Below, piece after piece: positions 20,838 to 29,321 of a DNA stretch of 64,000 nt. This DNA comes from Bog-532 sp963732345. GTDB lineage: Bacteria > Actinomycetota > Actinomycetes > Streptosporangiales > Streptosporangiaceae. The stretch's first letter is position 1. Every line of letters begins with the position of its first letter. Both the position numbers and the translations under genes were made by a program. The stretch is from positions 310,001 to 374,000 of the forward strand of contig CAVSZI010000018.1 in assembly GCA_963732345.1 (NCBI GenBank). The letters are read 5' to 3'. The notes beneath the pieces were generated by a model, which ran no database searches, was not told the origin of the DNA, and saw only the letters and a program-made list of their open reading frames with translations.

Positions 20838-22031
20838 ATGGGCTCCATGTCAGTGTCCGACGCAGCCCCACTGCCCCGGCTCGGCGAAGTCTTCTTCGAC
20901 GTGCGCGGCAGCTCCCGCAGCATGCGTCTCAGCTGGTACTCCGACACCGGCGTGGCGGTATTCAGCATCTGGCAGGGGGGCACCTGCACGGGAACATTCC
21001 GTCTGCCCATCGACGATCTGCCGCGCATGGTGGAGGCCCTGCATCGCGGGCCGCGCGGAGCGGCCCTGCCGGCCGGAGAGTCGCGTGACCCAGAACGCGG
21101 GCAAGAACGCGGACTCGGCGCCGAACGGCAGCGCCGCGGCCTCACTTCGGCGCCGACCGAAGCGATGCCCGCGGTGGCCGACTACGCGACGGGCCAGATC
21201 GCGCCCGTGACGGGGGAATTCAGGTCACTGGGTCCGGCCGAACCCTCCTACCGGGACGATCCGCTGGGGTCGGGCAGCTACCCCAGCTACCGGGACCGCG
21301 GCCGGGACAATAACCGGGGCAAGGACCGGGGCGGGGGCCAGGACAGCCCGGGCGGCTCGTTCCCCGGCTATGCCGATGACAGCCCGCCGGTCTATCATGA
21401 CAGCACCCCGCCGCCGGCCTACCGCGACGACCCCCTCGGGACGCCCCGCTACCGCGACGACCCGCCGGCGACTTCCAGCTTCCGCGACGGCCCGCCCGGC
21501 TCGGGCGGCTACCGCGACGGCTCCCTGCCCGGGCACCGGGACAGCGACCCGTACGGGGACGATCGGCTGGGGTCGGGCAACCACCCCAGCTACCGGGACC
21601 GGGACCGCCTGGGCGGCTCGTTCCCCGGCTATGCCGATGACGGCCCGCCGGTCTACCGCGACAGCCCCCCGCCGCCGGCCTACGGCGACGACCCGCTCGG
21701 CTCGGGCGGCTACCGCGACGGCTCCCTGCCCGGGTCCTTCCCCGGCTCCCTGCCCGGCCACCGGGACAGCGACCCGTACGGGGGCGATCCGCTGGGGTCA
21801 GGCAGCTACCCCAGCTTCCGTGACGACCAGTACCCGCCCGCCTGCCGGGACGAACCGGCCTCGTATCCCGGGGAGGCGACCGGGCCGCGGTATACCGATG
21901 ACCCGTTCCAGTCGGTGTATCCGGAGGACTCCCGCGGACCCGCCCACCCCGACAACGTGCGGGCCGGTTCGCACCCGTACGCCCTGCCGCCGGACCGGCC
22001 GGAACCGCGAGTGCCCCGCGGCCGTTCCTGA
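20838..22031 (+). CDS. Repeat-rich protein with a conserved N-terminal domain
   Basis: About 397 residues from ATG 20838 (MGSMSVSD); ATG 20847 is equally possible. The first 75 residues form a compact domain (VFFDVRGSSRSMRLSWYSD, FSIWQGGTCTGTFRLPIDDL) seen in actinobacterial hypothetical proteins. The rest is Pro/Tyr/Asp/Gly-rich low complexity built from repeating YRDDPLGSG, GSFPGYADD and PPPAY motifs, with two large tandem modules at about 21240-21550 and 21560-21810. The tail is probably disordered. No signal peptide or membrane segment is visible. Function unknown. Confidence 0.7.
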   Translation: MGSMSVSDAAPLPRLGEVFFDVRGSSRSMRLSWYSDTGVAVFSIWQGGTCTGTFRLPIDDLPRMVEALHRGPRGAALPAGESRDPERGQERGLGAERQRRGLTSAPTEAMPAVADYATGQIAPVTGEFRSLGPAEPSYRDDPLGSGSYPSYRDRGRDNNRGKDRGGGQDSPGGSFPGYADDSPPVYHDSTPPPAYRDDPLGTPRYRDDPPATSSFRDGPPGSGGYRDGSLPGHRDSDPYGDDRLGSGNHPSYRDRDRLGGSFPGYADDGPPVYRDSPPPPAYGDDPLGSGGYRDGSLPGSFPGSLPGHRDSDPYGGDPLGSGSYPSFRDDQYPPACRDEPASYPGEATGPRYTDDPFQSVYPEDSRGPAHPDNVRAGSHPYALPPDRPEPRVPRGRS

Positions 22032-22410
22032 CCCATCCCCGGAGCCTTGAGAAATCGGGAAAAAATCTTGAGGTCGGGAACAGTGGGGGCGGGCACTGCG
22101 TTCCTAGTATTCGGTCGGTGCGGCTGAGTGCCCCGGGCCGCATCCAAAAAAGCCTTCGCGGAATACCGTTCGGCTGGAGCCGCGTTGTGCCACTCGCCGA
22201 GGAGGCGACCTCCGCACCGGCCTTTAGGTCGTGGGCCCAGTGTGCTCGTGAGCGAAAGCTCGCGAGCCGCTGGGCCTTTCGGCTGTGCTGGCCCGGGCGG
22301 ACGACTGTGCTAGCCCGGCGGCGGGTGGTGTGCGGCCCTGGTGCGGGAGAAATCCGGTCCTAATCACGGAAATCCGGTCCTTATCACGGAGGGTCTCTCT
22401 CACCGGCCGC

Positions 22411-22515
22411 GTGAACCGGCACATCATGCACGGGCATTTCTGGTCGCCGTCCGACTTCGCCGCGTCCTGCGGCGGCGCGCCGCTGAACATCATCCGGCAT
22501 TACATCCAACATTAG
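22411..22515 (+). mobile_element. IS200/IS605 TnpA C-terminal relic
   Basis: The last 34 codons before TAG 22513-22515 read NRHIMHGHFWSPSDFAAS then CGGAPLNIIRHYIQH. This matches the conserved end of Y1 transposases (HFWSPSYFAASCGGAP). The catalytic HUH and tyrosine regions are gone, so only the tail of an element remains. The surrounding 22032-22630 has no intact gene. Confidence 0.7.
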
Positions 22516-22630
22516 GCGGCCGGTTAACACAGCTTCCGGACTCACCCCACCCTGAAGAACGCGGCTTGCACCCGGCCATCCCGGTCACCCACGCAGCTGG
22601 CGGCGGCACCCGGCTATCCTGATTTTGTTA

Positions 22631-22715
22631 CGGCGGAGGGGCTCGCCGTTAACCGCGACAGCGTCGCAGGGCGCAGTACCGTCGCCAACGGTCCCTTACC
22701 TGGCGGGTAGGAGGA
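22631..22715 (+). ncRNA. Fluoride-type riboswitch, G6-C38 variant, upstream of the dynamin-like GTPase
   Basis: P1 pairs CGGCG (22631-22635) with CGCCG (22644-22648). The pseudoknot pairs GGGGCT (22638-22643) with GGTCCC (22690-22695). In canonical aptamers the residue after P1 is A6 and pairs long-range with U38. Here position 6 is G (22636) and position 38 is C (22686). The linchpin A40 (22688) and U48 (22696) are kept. The 3' strand (GTCC..TACC) can pair with GGTAGGAGGAC, which contains the ribosome site. Confidence 0.8.
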
Positions 22716-22724
22716 CAGGTGGGC

Positions 22725-24440
22725 ATGATCGAGGGCGGCGATCCGCTGGCCGTTGCCCTTAGTGACGTGGCTGCGCTAGGGACGGATCGTGACCGCGACC
22801 GGGTAGCGGCTATCCGCGACCGGCTGAGGTCGGCGCGGCTGCGGGTGCTGGTGGCCGGTGAGGCCAAGCGGGGCAAGAGCACGCTGGTGAACGCCTTCCT
22901 CGGCCAGCCGGTGCTCCCGGTCGGGGTGACGCCGCTGACCGCGGTCGCGACCACCGTGCGGTATGGAGATAACCCGCATGCCGAGGTGCGGTTCGCTGAT
23001 GGGCATGAGGAGAAGCATCCTTACGCCGCGCTCGATGACCTGGTGACCGAGCGGGGGAATCCGGCGAACCGGCGCGGCATCGCCAGTGTCACCGTCTATG
23101 TCGACGCCCCGATCCTCGCGGACGGTGTGGAGCTGGTCGACACGCCCGGGACCGGTTCGGTGTTCGCCTGGGACACTGAGGCGGCTCATGAGGCGCTGGA
23201 GACGATGGACGCCGCGGTGTTCGTGCTGACCGCCGATCCGCCGGTCTCGGCCGGTGAGCAGGACCTGCTCCGCAGGGTCGCGGGGCTGTCCGTGACGACA
23301 TTTGTGGTCCTGAACAAGGCCGATTACCTGGATGAAGCCGGCCTGGCCGAGGCGGTCGGGTTCTCGCGGCAGGTGCTCGGTGAGATACCGGGCCTGGCGG
23401 ACGGGGCCGGCGCGGTGTACCCGATGTCGGCGCGCGACGCGCTCACCCCGGCCGGTGATCCGGGGTTCGCCGCGTTCGCCGCTGATTTCGCCGCCTACCT
23501 GAAGACCAGTCGGCTCAGCGATCTGCGCCTGTCATCCGCCGGGCAGGCCCGGCGGATCGCCGTGTCGCTGCAGGACGAGGTGGCGCTGACGCGGCGGGCG
23601 GCCCAGATGCGGGCCGGGGACGCCGGGAGGCGGGTGGAAGAGTTCAGCGCGCGGCTGGCCGAGGTGGCCGTACACAGCCGGGACGCGGTGGCCGTGGTCA
23701 GCGCGGAGTCAGGGCGGCTGCTGTTCGCGCTCAACGACGCGGCGGATCAGGCGGTGCGCCGACTGCGGGAAGACGTCGGGCGGCAGCTTGATGAGCTGCT
23801 CGGCGGCGAACTGCGGGCCGCGGCTCCAGCGGATATCGAGCGAAGGGGACACGAACAGCTGGCCGCGCTGGTCCTGGATTCGGTCAGCACCTGGCGGGAC
23901 GAGCGCAGGGAGCAGATCGAAGAGGGGCTGGCCCGCGTGGACGCGCGGCTCGCTGGCGACCTGAAGGCCGAACTTGACGTGCTGCGCGGCTCCGCGGCCG
24001 AGTTGCTGGACCTGGACCTGGCCGTGCCCGAGCCGGGCGGGCGGCTGGCCGAGGACCGGTCCTTCTTCTTTTCCACGGGCGAGGATGCGGGCCAGACGGA
24101 GCTGCTGGCCGGGGCGATCCGCCGAAGTCTTCCTGGCGGAGCCGGCCGGCGGCGGGCAGGGGCATACCTGCGCCGTACCGCCGCCGAACTGGTGGGCAGC
24201 CAGGTTGGCCGGGCCCGGGCCGACCTGCAGTACCGGCTGGCGGAGGCGACCCGCGCCCTCGTTCGCGTGGTCGAGCAGCGGTATACCGATGGCACGGAAC
24301 GCATGTCCGCCGCGTTGCGCACGGCAGCAGACCTGCGCCAGGCGAGCGGCGCCGAGGCCGGGCGGAAGGAGACAGCGCTGGCCGAACGCGAAGGAGCGTT
24401 GCGCCGAGTGCTCAGCCTTCTCGATCAGGTAGTGACTTAG
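22725..24440 (+). CDS. Dynamin-like large GTPase
   Basis: About 572 residues. G1 is VLVAGEAKRGKSTLVNAFLG, G2 lies in GVTPLTAVATTVRYGD, G3 is DTPGTGS, and G4 is FVVLNKADY. A long helical stalk-like region follows, ending without a transmembrane paddle that I can see. Bacterial dynamin-like proteins remodel or protect membranes. The start is uncertain: GTG 22719 is 4 bases after GGAGG and ATG 22725 is 10 bases after. It is directly downstream of the variant riboswitch. It appears as a single gene rather than the common dynamin pair. Confidence 0.85.
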   Translation: MIEGGDPLAVALSDVAALGTDRDRDRVAAIRDRLRSARLRVLVAGEAKRGKSTLVNAFLGQPVLPVGVTPLTAVATTVRYGDNPHAEVRFADGHEEKHPYAALDDLVTERGNPANRRGIASVTVYVDAPILADGVELVDTPGTGSVFAWDTEAAHEALETMDAAVFVLTADPPVSAGEQDLLRRVAGLSVTTFVVLNKADYLDEAGLAEAVGFSRQVLGEIPGLADGAGAVYPMSARDALTPAGDPGFAAFAADFAAYLKTSRLSDLRLSSAGQARRIAVSLQDEVALTRRAAQMRAGDAGRRVEEFSARLAEVAVHSRDAVAVVSAESGRLLFALNDAADQAVRRLREDVGRQLDELLGGELRAAAPADIERRGHEQLAALVLDSVSTWRDERREQIEEGLARVDARLAGDLKAELDVLRGSAAELLDLDLAVPEPGGRLAEDRSFFFSTGEDAGQTELLAGAIRRSLPGGAGRRRAGAYLRRTAAELVGSQVGRARADLQYRLAEATRALVRVVEQRYTDGTERMSAALRTAADLRQASGAEAGRKETALAEREGALRRVLSLLDQVVT

Positions 24441-24594
24441 GCCCGGGCGCGAGCCCAGGCTCAGGCGTAAGCCCGGGCGCCGCGAAGGTCCCGCTGGCCA
24501 CCGTATCTCCGGGCCGGGATCCACTGATTTATCCGAACGGACGTTATCGAATCTATGTCCTGAGAATGTCAGTACCCTGTGGGATGATGCGGTT

Positions 24595-26148
24595 ATGTGT
24601 TCCCCAGGAAGGACCGCGCGGGACGAGGTGCTCGCCGGCCTGGCGCCCCCCGGCCCCGGGGTCACGGACGCGGTCGAGCTCCTGAGCCAGGTCCGTGACC
24701 TGGCCGGGTTCATTGACCGTGCGCAGGGGGAGCTGGCCCGGCTGGCCGGCGCCCTGGACGCGGTGGACGGCGCTTCGGAGGCCGGGTATTCCTCCACAGC
24801 GGCGTTCTTGCGGCATGCCTGCGGCCGGTCGGCGGGCCGGGCCGGGGAACTGGTCGCCACCGGCCGGGCCCTGCGCGCGCTGGAGGCGACCGGGAAGGCA
24901 TTAATGGCCGGGCAGATCTCCTTCGATTCCGCGCATGTGATCTGCCGCACCGCCACCCAGATCCCCGACCCCGCGATGGCGGCGGCAGCCGAGGAACAGC
25001 TGCTGGCCTTCGGCCGCTTCCCGGAGCCGGGGCGACCGGACGCCGGACCGGATGGCGGCCAGCCCGACCCGGACGGCACGGATCCCGGCCTGGACGAGGC
25101 GGCCAGTCAGCCCCCTGGCCCCGCCGCGCGCCCGCCGTGGGCGGCCCCGGCCCTTGATCCCGGCCAGCTGCGCCACCTGGGCGAGGAACTGATCTACCGC
25201 ACCGACCCGGCCGGGGCCGAGGAACGGGAACGGAAACGGTTCGAGCGCCGGCACCTGTCGTTCGGGTTCACCCTGGAAGACGCCGGCACGCTCACCGGGG
25301 CGTGCGGGGATCGCGTGTCGGCGGAGATCATCAAAACCGCCGTGCACGCCTTCGGCCCGCCCCTGGGAACCGAGGACCTGCGGACAGCGGCGCAGCGGCG
25401 GATGGACGGCCTGACCGCCGCCTGCGCCGCCGCCCTGGACTCCGGCGTCGCCGGCACCCGGCACGGCGCCGCCCCGCACCTGAGCATCCTGGTCGACGAG
25501 CAAACCCTCGCCGGCGGCGCTGCGGGCACAGGCACCCCGGCCCCATCCGGGACCGGCACCCCGGCCGCTACCGGAGCCAGCACGCCCGGGACCGGCCCCC
25601 CCGGGGCCACCTGGCCCGGCACCACCGGGCCGGACGGGCCCAGCACCACCGGGACCGGTCCCGCCAATGGGACCGGTAAGGAACCCGCGCCGGCCGGCAC
25701 ACCGCCCCGGCCCGGGCCGCCGCCCGCCCGCACCGGCTACGGGGCCATGCTGACCGCCCGCCAGGTCCTCGCCCTGGCCTGCCGCGCCGACCTGTCGGTC
25801 ATCCGCTGCCGCGACGGCATCCCGCTGGACGTCGGCCGCCGCTACCGCACCGAAACCCCCGCCATCCGACGCGCCCTCGAGTCCCGCGACCACGGCTGCC
25901 GCTTCACCGGCTGCGGCCTGCCCGCTCCCTGGTCCACCGCCCACCACCTGCGGCCCTGGAAAGACGGCGGGACCACCAGCCTCAACGACACCGCCCTGTT
26001 CTGCTTTGTCCACCACCACTACTACATCCACCTGCTCGGCTGGACCGTCACCGGCGACCCCAACGGCACCCTGCACTTCACCCACCCCAACGGCTGGCTC
26101 ACCCTCGACAGCCCCCTGCCCAGCCAGAACAAACCCCGCGCCCCCTAA
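24595..26148 (+). CDS. 13E12-type DUF222 / HNH endonuclease protein
   Basis: 517 residues. The N-terminal DUF222 region is helical (RAQGELARLAGALDAVDGA). A Pro/Thr/Gly-rich linker of about 70 residues precedes the C-terminal HNH module: CRFTGCGLPAPWSTAHHLRP then WKDGGTTSLNDTALFCFVHH. Both histidines and the central Asn are intact. This family is multi-copy and mobile-like in actinobacteria, and its target is unknown. The gene has ordinary host composition. The start ATG 24595 is weakly supported. Confidence 0.88.
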   Translation: MCSPGRTARDEVLAGLAPPGPGVTDAVELLSQVRDLAGFIDRAQGELARLAGALDAVDGASEAGYSSTAAFLRHACGRSAGRAGELVATGRALRALEATGKALMAGQISFDSAHVICRTATQIPDPAMAAAAEEQLLAFGRFPEPGRPDAGPDGGQPDPDGTDPGLDEAASQPPGPAARPPWAAPALDPGQLRHLGEELIYRTDPAGAEERERKRFERRHLSFGFTLEDAGTLTGACGDRVSAEIIKTAVHAFGPPLGTEDLRTAAQRRMDGLTAACAAALDSGVAGTRHGAAPHLSILVDEQTLAGGAAGTGTPAPSGTGTPAATGASTPGTGPPGATWPGTTGPDGPSTTGTGPANGTGKEPAPAGTPPRPGPPPARTGYGAMLTARQVLALACRADLSVIRCRDGIPLDVGRRYRTETPAIRRALESRDHGCRFTGCGLPAPWSTAHHLRPWKDGGTTSLNDTALFCFVHHHYYIHLLGWTVTGDPNGTLHFTHPNGWLTLDSPLPSQNKPRAP

Positions 26149-26193
26149 CCCACCACGCGGGCCGCGCCCGCCCCTTTGACCCAGCAGGGGTCA

Positions 26194-26268
26194 CGCCGCG
26201 CGAAATCTTCACCCACGGCCCAGGCGCGCCGCGCGAAATCTTCACCCACGGCCCAGGCGCGCCGCGCG
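26194..26268 (+). repeat. 33-bp tandem repeat, 2.3 copies
   Basis: CGCCGCGCGAAATCTTCACC followed by CACGGCCCAGG repeats at 26194 and 26227 and starts again at 26260. It lies between the HNH gene and the IS630-type element. With only about two copies and no spacers, it is not a CRISPR array. Confidence 0.8.
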
Positions 26269-26350
26269 GCCCCTCACCCGCCAGCTACTCGTTCAGGAAG
26301 AAGCAGGACGGATGCCCGCCAGCAAAATCAACTTACGAAACAGGCCCTAG

Positions 26351-27728
26351 CTAGTATCCCGCGCCTGAAATTAGTGGGTTAAGTCTGTAGCCTGGTGGTA
26401 TGTCGCAGACTCAGGCTGCCGTGCCGCTGGTGCTGACCGAGGAGGATCGTGCTGAGCTTGTCCGCTGGTCGCAGGGCAGGCTGCCGTGGCTGGCGGAGCG
26501 GGCGCGGATCGTGCTGGCGTGCGCGGAGCCGGGGTCGGGCGTGGCGCGGGTGGCCGCGGAGCTGGGGTCGACGCGGATGACGGTGCGCAAGTGGCGGCGG
26601 CGGTTCACCGAAGAGGGCCTGGCGGGGCTGGCCGATCATGACCGGCCGGGGCGTCCGGTGGCTGAGCTGGTGCTGACCGGCGAGGAGCGGGATCAGCTGG
26701 CCCGGTGGGTGCGGCGGGCGAAGACCAGCCAGGCGCTGGCGCTGCGGGCCAAAATCGTGCTGGCATGCGCGGATGGGGCGACGAACAAGCAGGCCGCCGC
26801 GGATCTGCGGGTCGATCCGGCGACGGTGAGCAAATGGCGCGGCAGGTTCGCCGCGCAGCGGCTGGACGGGCTGGCTGATGAGCCGCGGCCGGGCCGGCCG
26901 CCGTCGATCCTGCTGGACAAGGTGGAAGAGGTCATCACCGCCACGCTGGAGGAGATGCCGCAAGATGCCACGCACTGGTCGAGGGCCTCGATGGCGGAGC
27001 GGGCCGGGCTGAGCAAGTCCACGATCGGGCGGATCTGGCGCAAGTTCGACCTCAAGCCGCACTTAGCCGGCACGTTCAAGCTGTCCACCGACCCGCTGTT
27101 CGTGGAGAAGGTCGTCGATGTGGTCGGCCTGTATCACCACCCGCCGGAGAAGGCGGTGGTGCTGTGCGTGGATGAGAAGTCCGGTATCCAGGCGCTGGAC
27201 CGCTCCCAGCCGGTGCTGCCGATGATGCCCGGCGTGCCCGAGCGGCGCAGCCACGACTATGTCCGGCACGGGACGACCGACCTGTTCGCCGCGTTCAACA
27301 TCGCCGACGGCACGGTCATCCACTCCCTGTGGCGCCACCACCGGGCCGCGGAGTTCAAGAAGTTCCTGGCCCGGATCGACAAGGCCATGCCGGCCGGGCT
27401 CGAGGTGCACGTGGTCTGCGACAACCTCGCCACCCACAAGACCCCGGTCATCCAGGCCTGGCTGGCCCGCCATCCGCGGTTCCGCCTGCACTTCACGCCC
27501 ACCGGCTCGTCCTGGATCAACCAGGTCGAGCGGTGGTTCGGCTTCTTGACCGATCAGATGATCCGCCGCGGCGTGCACAAGAGCGTGCAAGCCCTGGAAT
27601 CCGACATCCGCGCCTGGATTGAGCACTGGAACGCCAACCCGCGGCCATTCGCCTGGACCAAGACCGCCGACGAGATCCTGGACTCACTGGCAACGTATTT
27701 AGCACGAATTTCAGGCGCTGGATACTAG
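26351..27728 (+). mobile_element. IS630-family insertion sequence, apparently intact
   Basis: Imperfect terminal inverted repeats of about 28 bases bound the element. The left end reads CTAGTATCCCGCGCCTGAAA and the right end, complemented, reads CTAGTATCCAGCGCCTGAAA. TA dinucleotides flank both tips, as expected for TA-target insertion. It carries one full transposase gene, so it may still be active. The left edge sits right after the tandem repeat region. Confidence 0.85.
26400..27728 (+). CDS. IS630-family transposase
   Basis: 442 residues from ATG 26400. Two N-terminal winged/helix-turn-helix units (TRMTVRKWRRRFTEEGLAGL and VDPATVSKWRGRFAAQRLDG) precede the DDE domain. The acidic triad is CVDEKSGIQAL, VVCDNLATHKTP, and a Glu in SWINQVERWFG. 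The length matches the longer single-frame type that needs no programmed frameshift. The stop codon lies in the right terminal repeat. Confidence 0.93.
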   Translation: MSQTQAAVPLVLTEEDRAELVRWSQGRLPWLAERARIVLACAEPGSGVARVAAELGSTRMTVRKWRRRFTEEGLAGLADHDRPGRPVAELVLTGEERDQLARWVRRAKTSQALALRAKIVLACADGATNKQAAADLRVDPATVSKWRGRFAAQRLDGLADEPRPGRPPSILLDKVEEVITATLEEMPQDATHWSRASMAERAGLSKSTIGRIWRKFDLKPHLAGTFKLSTDPLFVEKVVDVVGLYHHPPEKAVVLCVDEKSGIQALDRSQPVLPMMPGVPERRSHDYVRHGTTDLFAAFNIADGTVIHSLWRHHRAAEFKKFLARIDKAMPAGLEVHVVCDNLATHKTPVIQAWLARHPRFRLHFTPTGSSWINQVERWFGFLTDQMIRRGVHKSVQALESDIRAWIEHWNANPRPFAWTKTADEILDSLATYLARISGAGY

Positions 27729-27947
27729 TGCCGCGCCCGGCAACGTTTGCCCGGTTCTTAGGTCTGGTATCAGGCGATACCGGCCATGAGGGCGGTACCC
27801 TGCCGACGGCGCGTTTGTGGTCCCCGAGGGGGCGGGACCCGGGCATTTGCGGATGGACGCCAATGCGCCGGGCACATCTGGACGCTAGCGTCGTCACGGG
27901 CTACCCGATTAGATTTGCCGCACAGCGCGTTCCTTGTGGGTTCAAAG

Positions 27948-28235
27948 ATGAGGAGGGGCATCCTGTACGCAGTTCCCCATACGGTTACCGTTACCGACCG
28001 ATCCGCGGCCGAGGCTGGTCTCGATCAGGTCGTGCCTCAAGTCTCCGGCATGCCCGGCTTTGTCGCTGGCTACTGGGTGGCGCGCTCCACGGATCAGGGC
28101 CTCGCGGTGATCGTGTTCGATTCCGAGGAGGCTGCCCAGGGCTTCGCGGACTTCTTGAAGAGCGCGCCGGACTCGCCAGGCGTGACGCTCGATCGAGAGA
28201 GCATCGTGGTTGGCGAAGTCCTGGCGCACGCCTAG
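27948..28235 (+). CDS. Small ABM-like (dimeric alpha/beta barrel) protein
   Basis: 95 residues. The region MPGFVAGYWVARSTDQGLAV followed by IVFDSEEAAQGFADFLK is typical of small ferredoxin-like-fold proteins of the antibiotic-biosynthesis-monooxygenase/quinol monooxygenase superfamily. No catalytic assignment is possible. The ATG at 27948 overlaps the purine-rich GAGGAGG, so a non-ATG start near 27961-27964 (ATCCTG) is conceivable. It is monocistronic and lies just after the IS630 element. Confidence 0.65.
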   Translation: MRRGILYAVPHTVTVTDRSAAEAGLDQVVPQVSGMPGFVAGYWVARSTDQGLAVIVFDSEEAAQGFADFLKSAPDSPGVTLDRESIVVGEVLAHA

Positions 28236-28502
28236 CTCAGACTGACCCGCGACCCCGCGGGGGGTATGCGCTGGTCTCGCTCGGGCAAACCGTCGCCGTC
28301 GAGGCCCGAGCCGGAGGCGGTAATGACGCCGCACAGTTGGCAATACCTACCGAATGAGTCACCTGTGGGCCGGGCAAAGGTTGCCGGTTACGGCACCAGT
28401 ACCCGATCGTGCGGGTGGTCCGGCCCTGGTGCCCGCCGTTCCCTCAGGCAGCCTCGACCATGTGACGCTTGCACTAGCGGGTGACGGCGATCACAATGAC
28501 CG

Positions 28503-28594
28503 TGGCGATGAGGCTGGCCCAAACCGCGGGATGATGCGCCCGCTGATGGCCTCTGCCAGCTGCATGGCTGGCTGCGGGAGAAGGGGAGGCCGGC
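28503..28594 (+). ncRNA. Fluoride riboswitch (crcB motif) upstream of uspA-like gene
   Basis: The aptamer occupies 28503-28554: GGCGATGAGGCTGGCC, then AAACC, stem GCGGG/CCCGC, then TGATGGCCTCT. A6, U7, U38, A40 and U48 are all canonical, and the pseudoknot GAGGCT/GGCCTC is complete. P1 has one G-G mismatch. A hairpin GCCAGC..GGCTGGC follows. GGCCTC of the aptamer is complementary to GAGGCC in GGGGAGGCCGGCATG, so the ribosome site of the short leader ORF is sequestered without ligand. Confidence 0.88.
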
Positions 28595-28642
28595 ATGATC
28601 GCGAATGCCGGGCGGGACCGGGCGATAGGACCGGGCCGATGA
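28595..28642 (+). CDS. 15-residue leader ORF coupled to the UspA gene
   Basis: ATG 28595 follows GGGGAGG at good spacing and encodes MIANAGRDRAIGPGR. Its TGA overlaps the UspA ATG (ATGA). The strong ribosome site belongs to this ORF, not to the UspA start, so UspA is probably translated by coupling. Similar short ORFs follow other riboswitches in the window. Confidence 0.5.
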   Translation: MIANAGRDRAIGPGR

Positions 28643-29082
28643 CGACCAGAACGTTCCGGCGGGTCCTCGTCGGATGGGATTGCTCCGCCGGCGCCGCGGC
28701 GGCGCTGCAGACCGCAGCGTCGATTGCCGGGGACGGGACGGCGCATGTAGTCGCGCTCGCTGTCCTTGATGCCGTGCCGCACGGGGAGTGCAGCGAGGAC
28801 CGCGCGCGGGATCGGGCCGAACGACGGCGGTACACCGAGCGGCTGTTCGATAAGGCCAGAGATAGCGTGCCAGTTGCGGCGCGCGCCCGGGTGAGCCTGC
28901 AGATCATCGAGGATAGTGACCCGGCACGCGCCGTGTGTGATTACGCCGCTGAGCACGGTTTCGACCTGCTCGTCCTCGGCCGTCACGGTGACGGCGGGGT
29001 GCTGCGCCGCCGTCTCGGCCATGTCGCCGAGACGGCGGCCACCGCAGGCAAGCTGCCCGTGCTGCTGCTGAGCGGCCGGTGA
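28639..29082 (+). CDS. Universal stress protein A family protein
   Basis: 147 residues from ATG 28639 (MTTRTFRRVLVGWDCS). The single Usp domain has the N-terminal strand VLVGWD and the C-terminal nucleotide-loop region FDLLVLGRHGDGGVLRRRLG then HVAETAATAGKLPVLLL. The loop GRHGDGG..G departs slightly from the standard ATP-binding G-x2-G-x9-G-S/T. It lies under a fluoride riboswitch, and UspA genes are known members of fluoride regulons. Position within the island supports a stress role. Confidence 0.9.
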   Translation: MTTRTFRRVLVGWDCSAGAAAALQTAASIAGDGTAHVVALAVLDAVPHGECSEDRARDRAERRRYTERLFDKARDSVPVAARARVSLQIIEDSDPARAVCDYAAEHGFDLLVLGRHGDGGVLRRRLGHVAETAATAGKLPVLLLSGR

Positions 29083-29321
29083 GCCCGTCGCGGCGGCGCC
29101 CTCCAGGATGAGGCTCGCGTAACGCCAAGCCAGGTGACCTGATGTCGGGTCCAAACGCGGCCCGAGCGTGCTGCAGTCTTACTCGGACCCGGCCGAGTTG
29201 CTCCGTAAGGGCAGCGCGATCAGCGACCAGGCGTCCCGGGTGTCCGGGGGCGTCTCCTGGTGGTGGGCAGGGACCGTCAGTGGCAACGCCGCGGTTTCCG
29301 GGGGCTCCATTGCCCTGGCGG

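Noticed and set aside
29108..29135. GATGAGGCTCGCGTAACGCC, resembling the 5' half of a fluoride aptamer.
   Set aside because: No matching TGATGGCCTCT strand follows, and P1 is incomplete.
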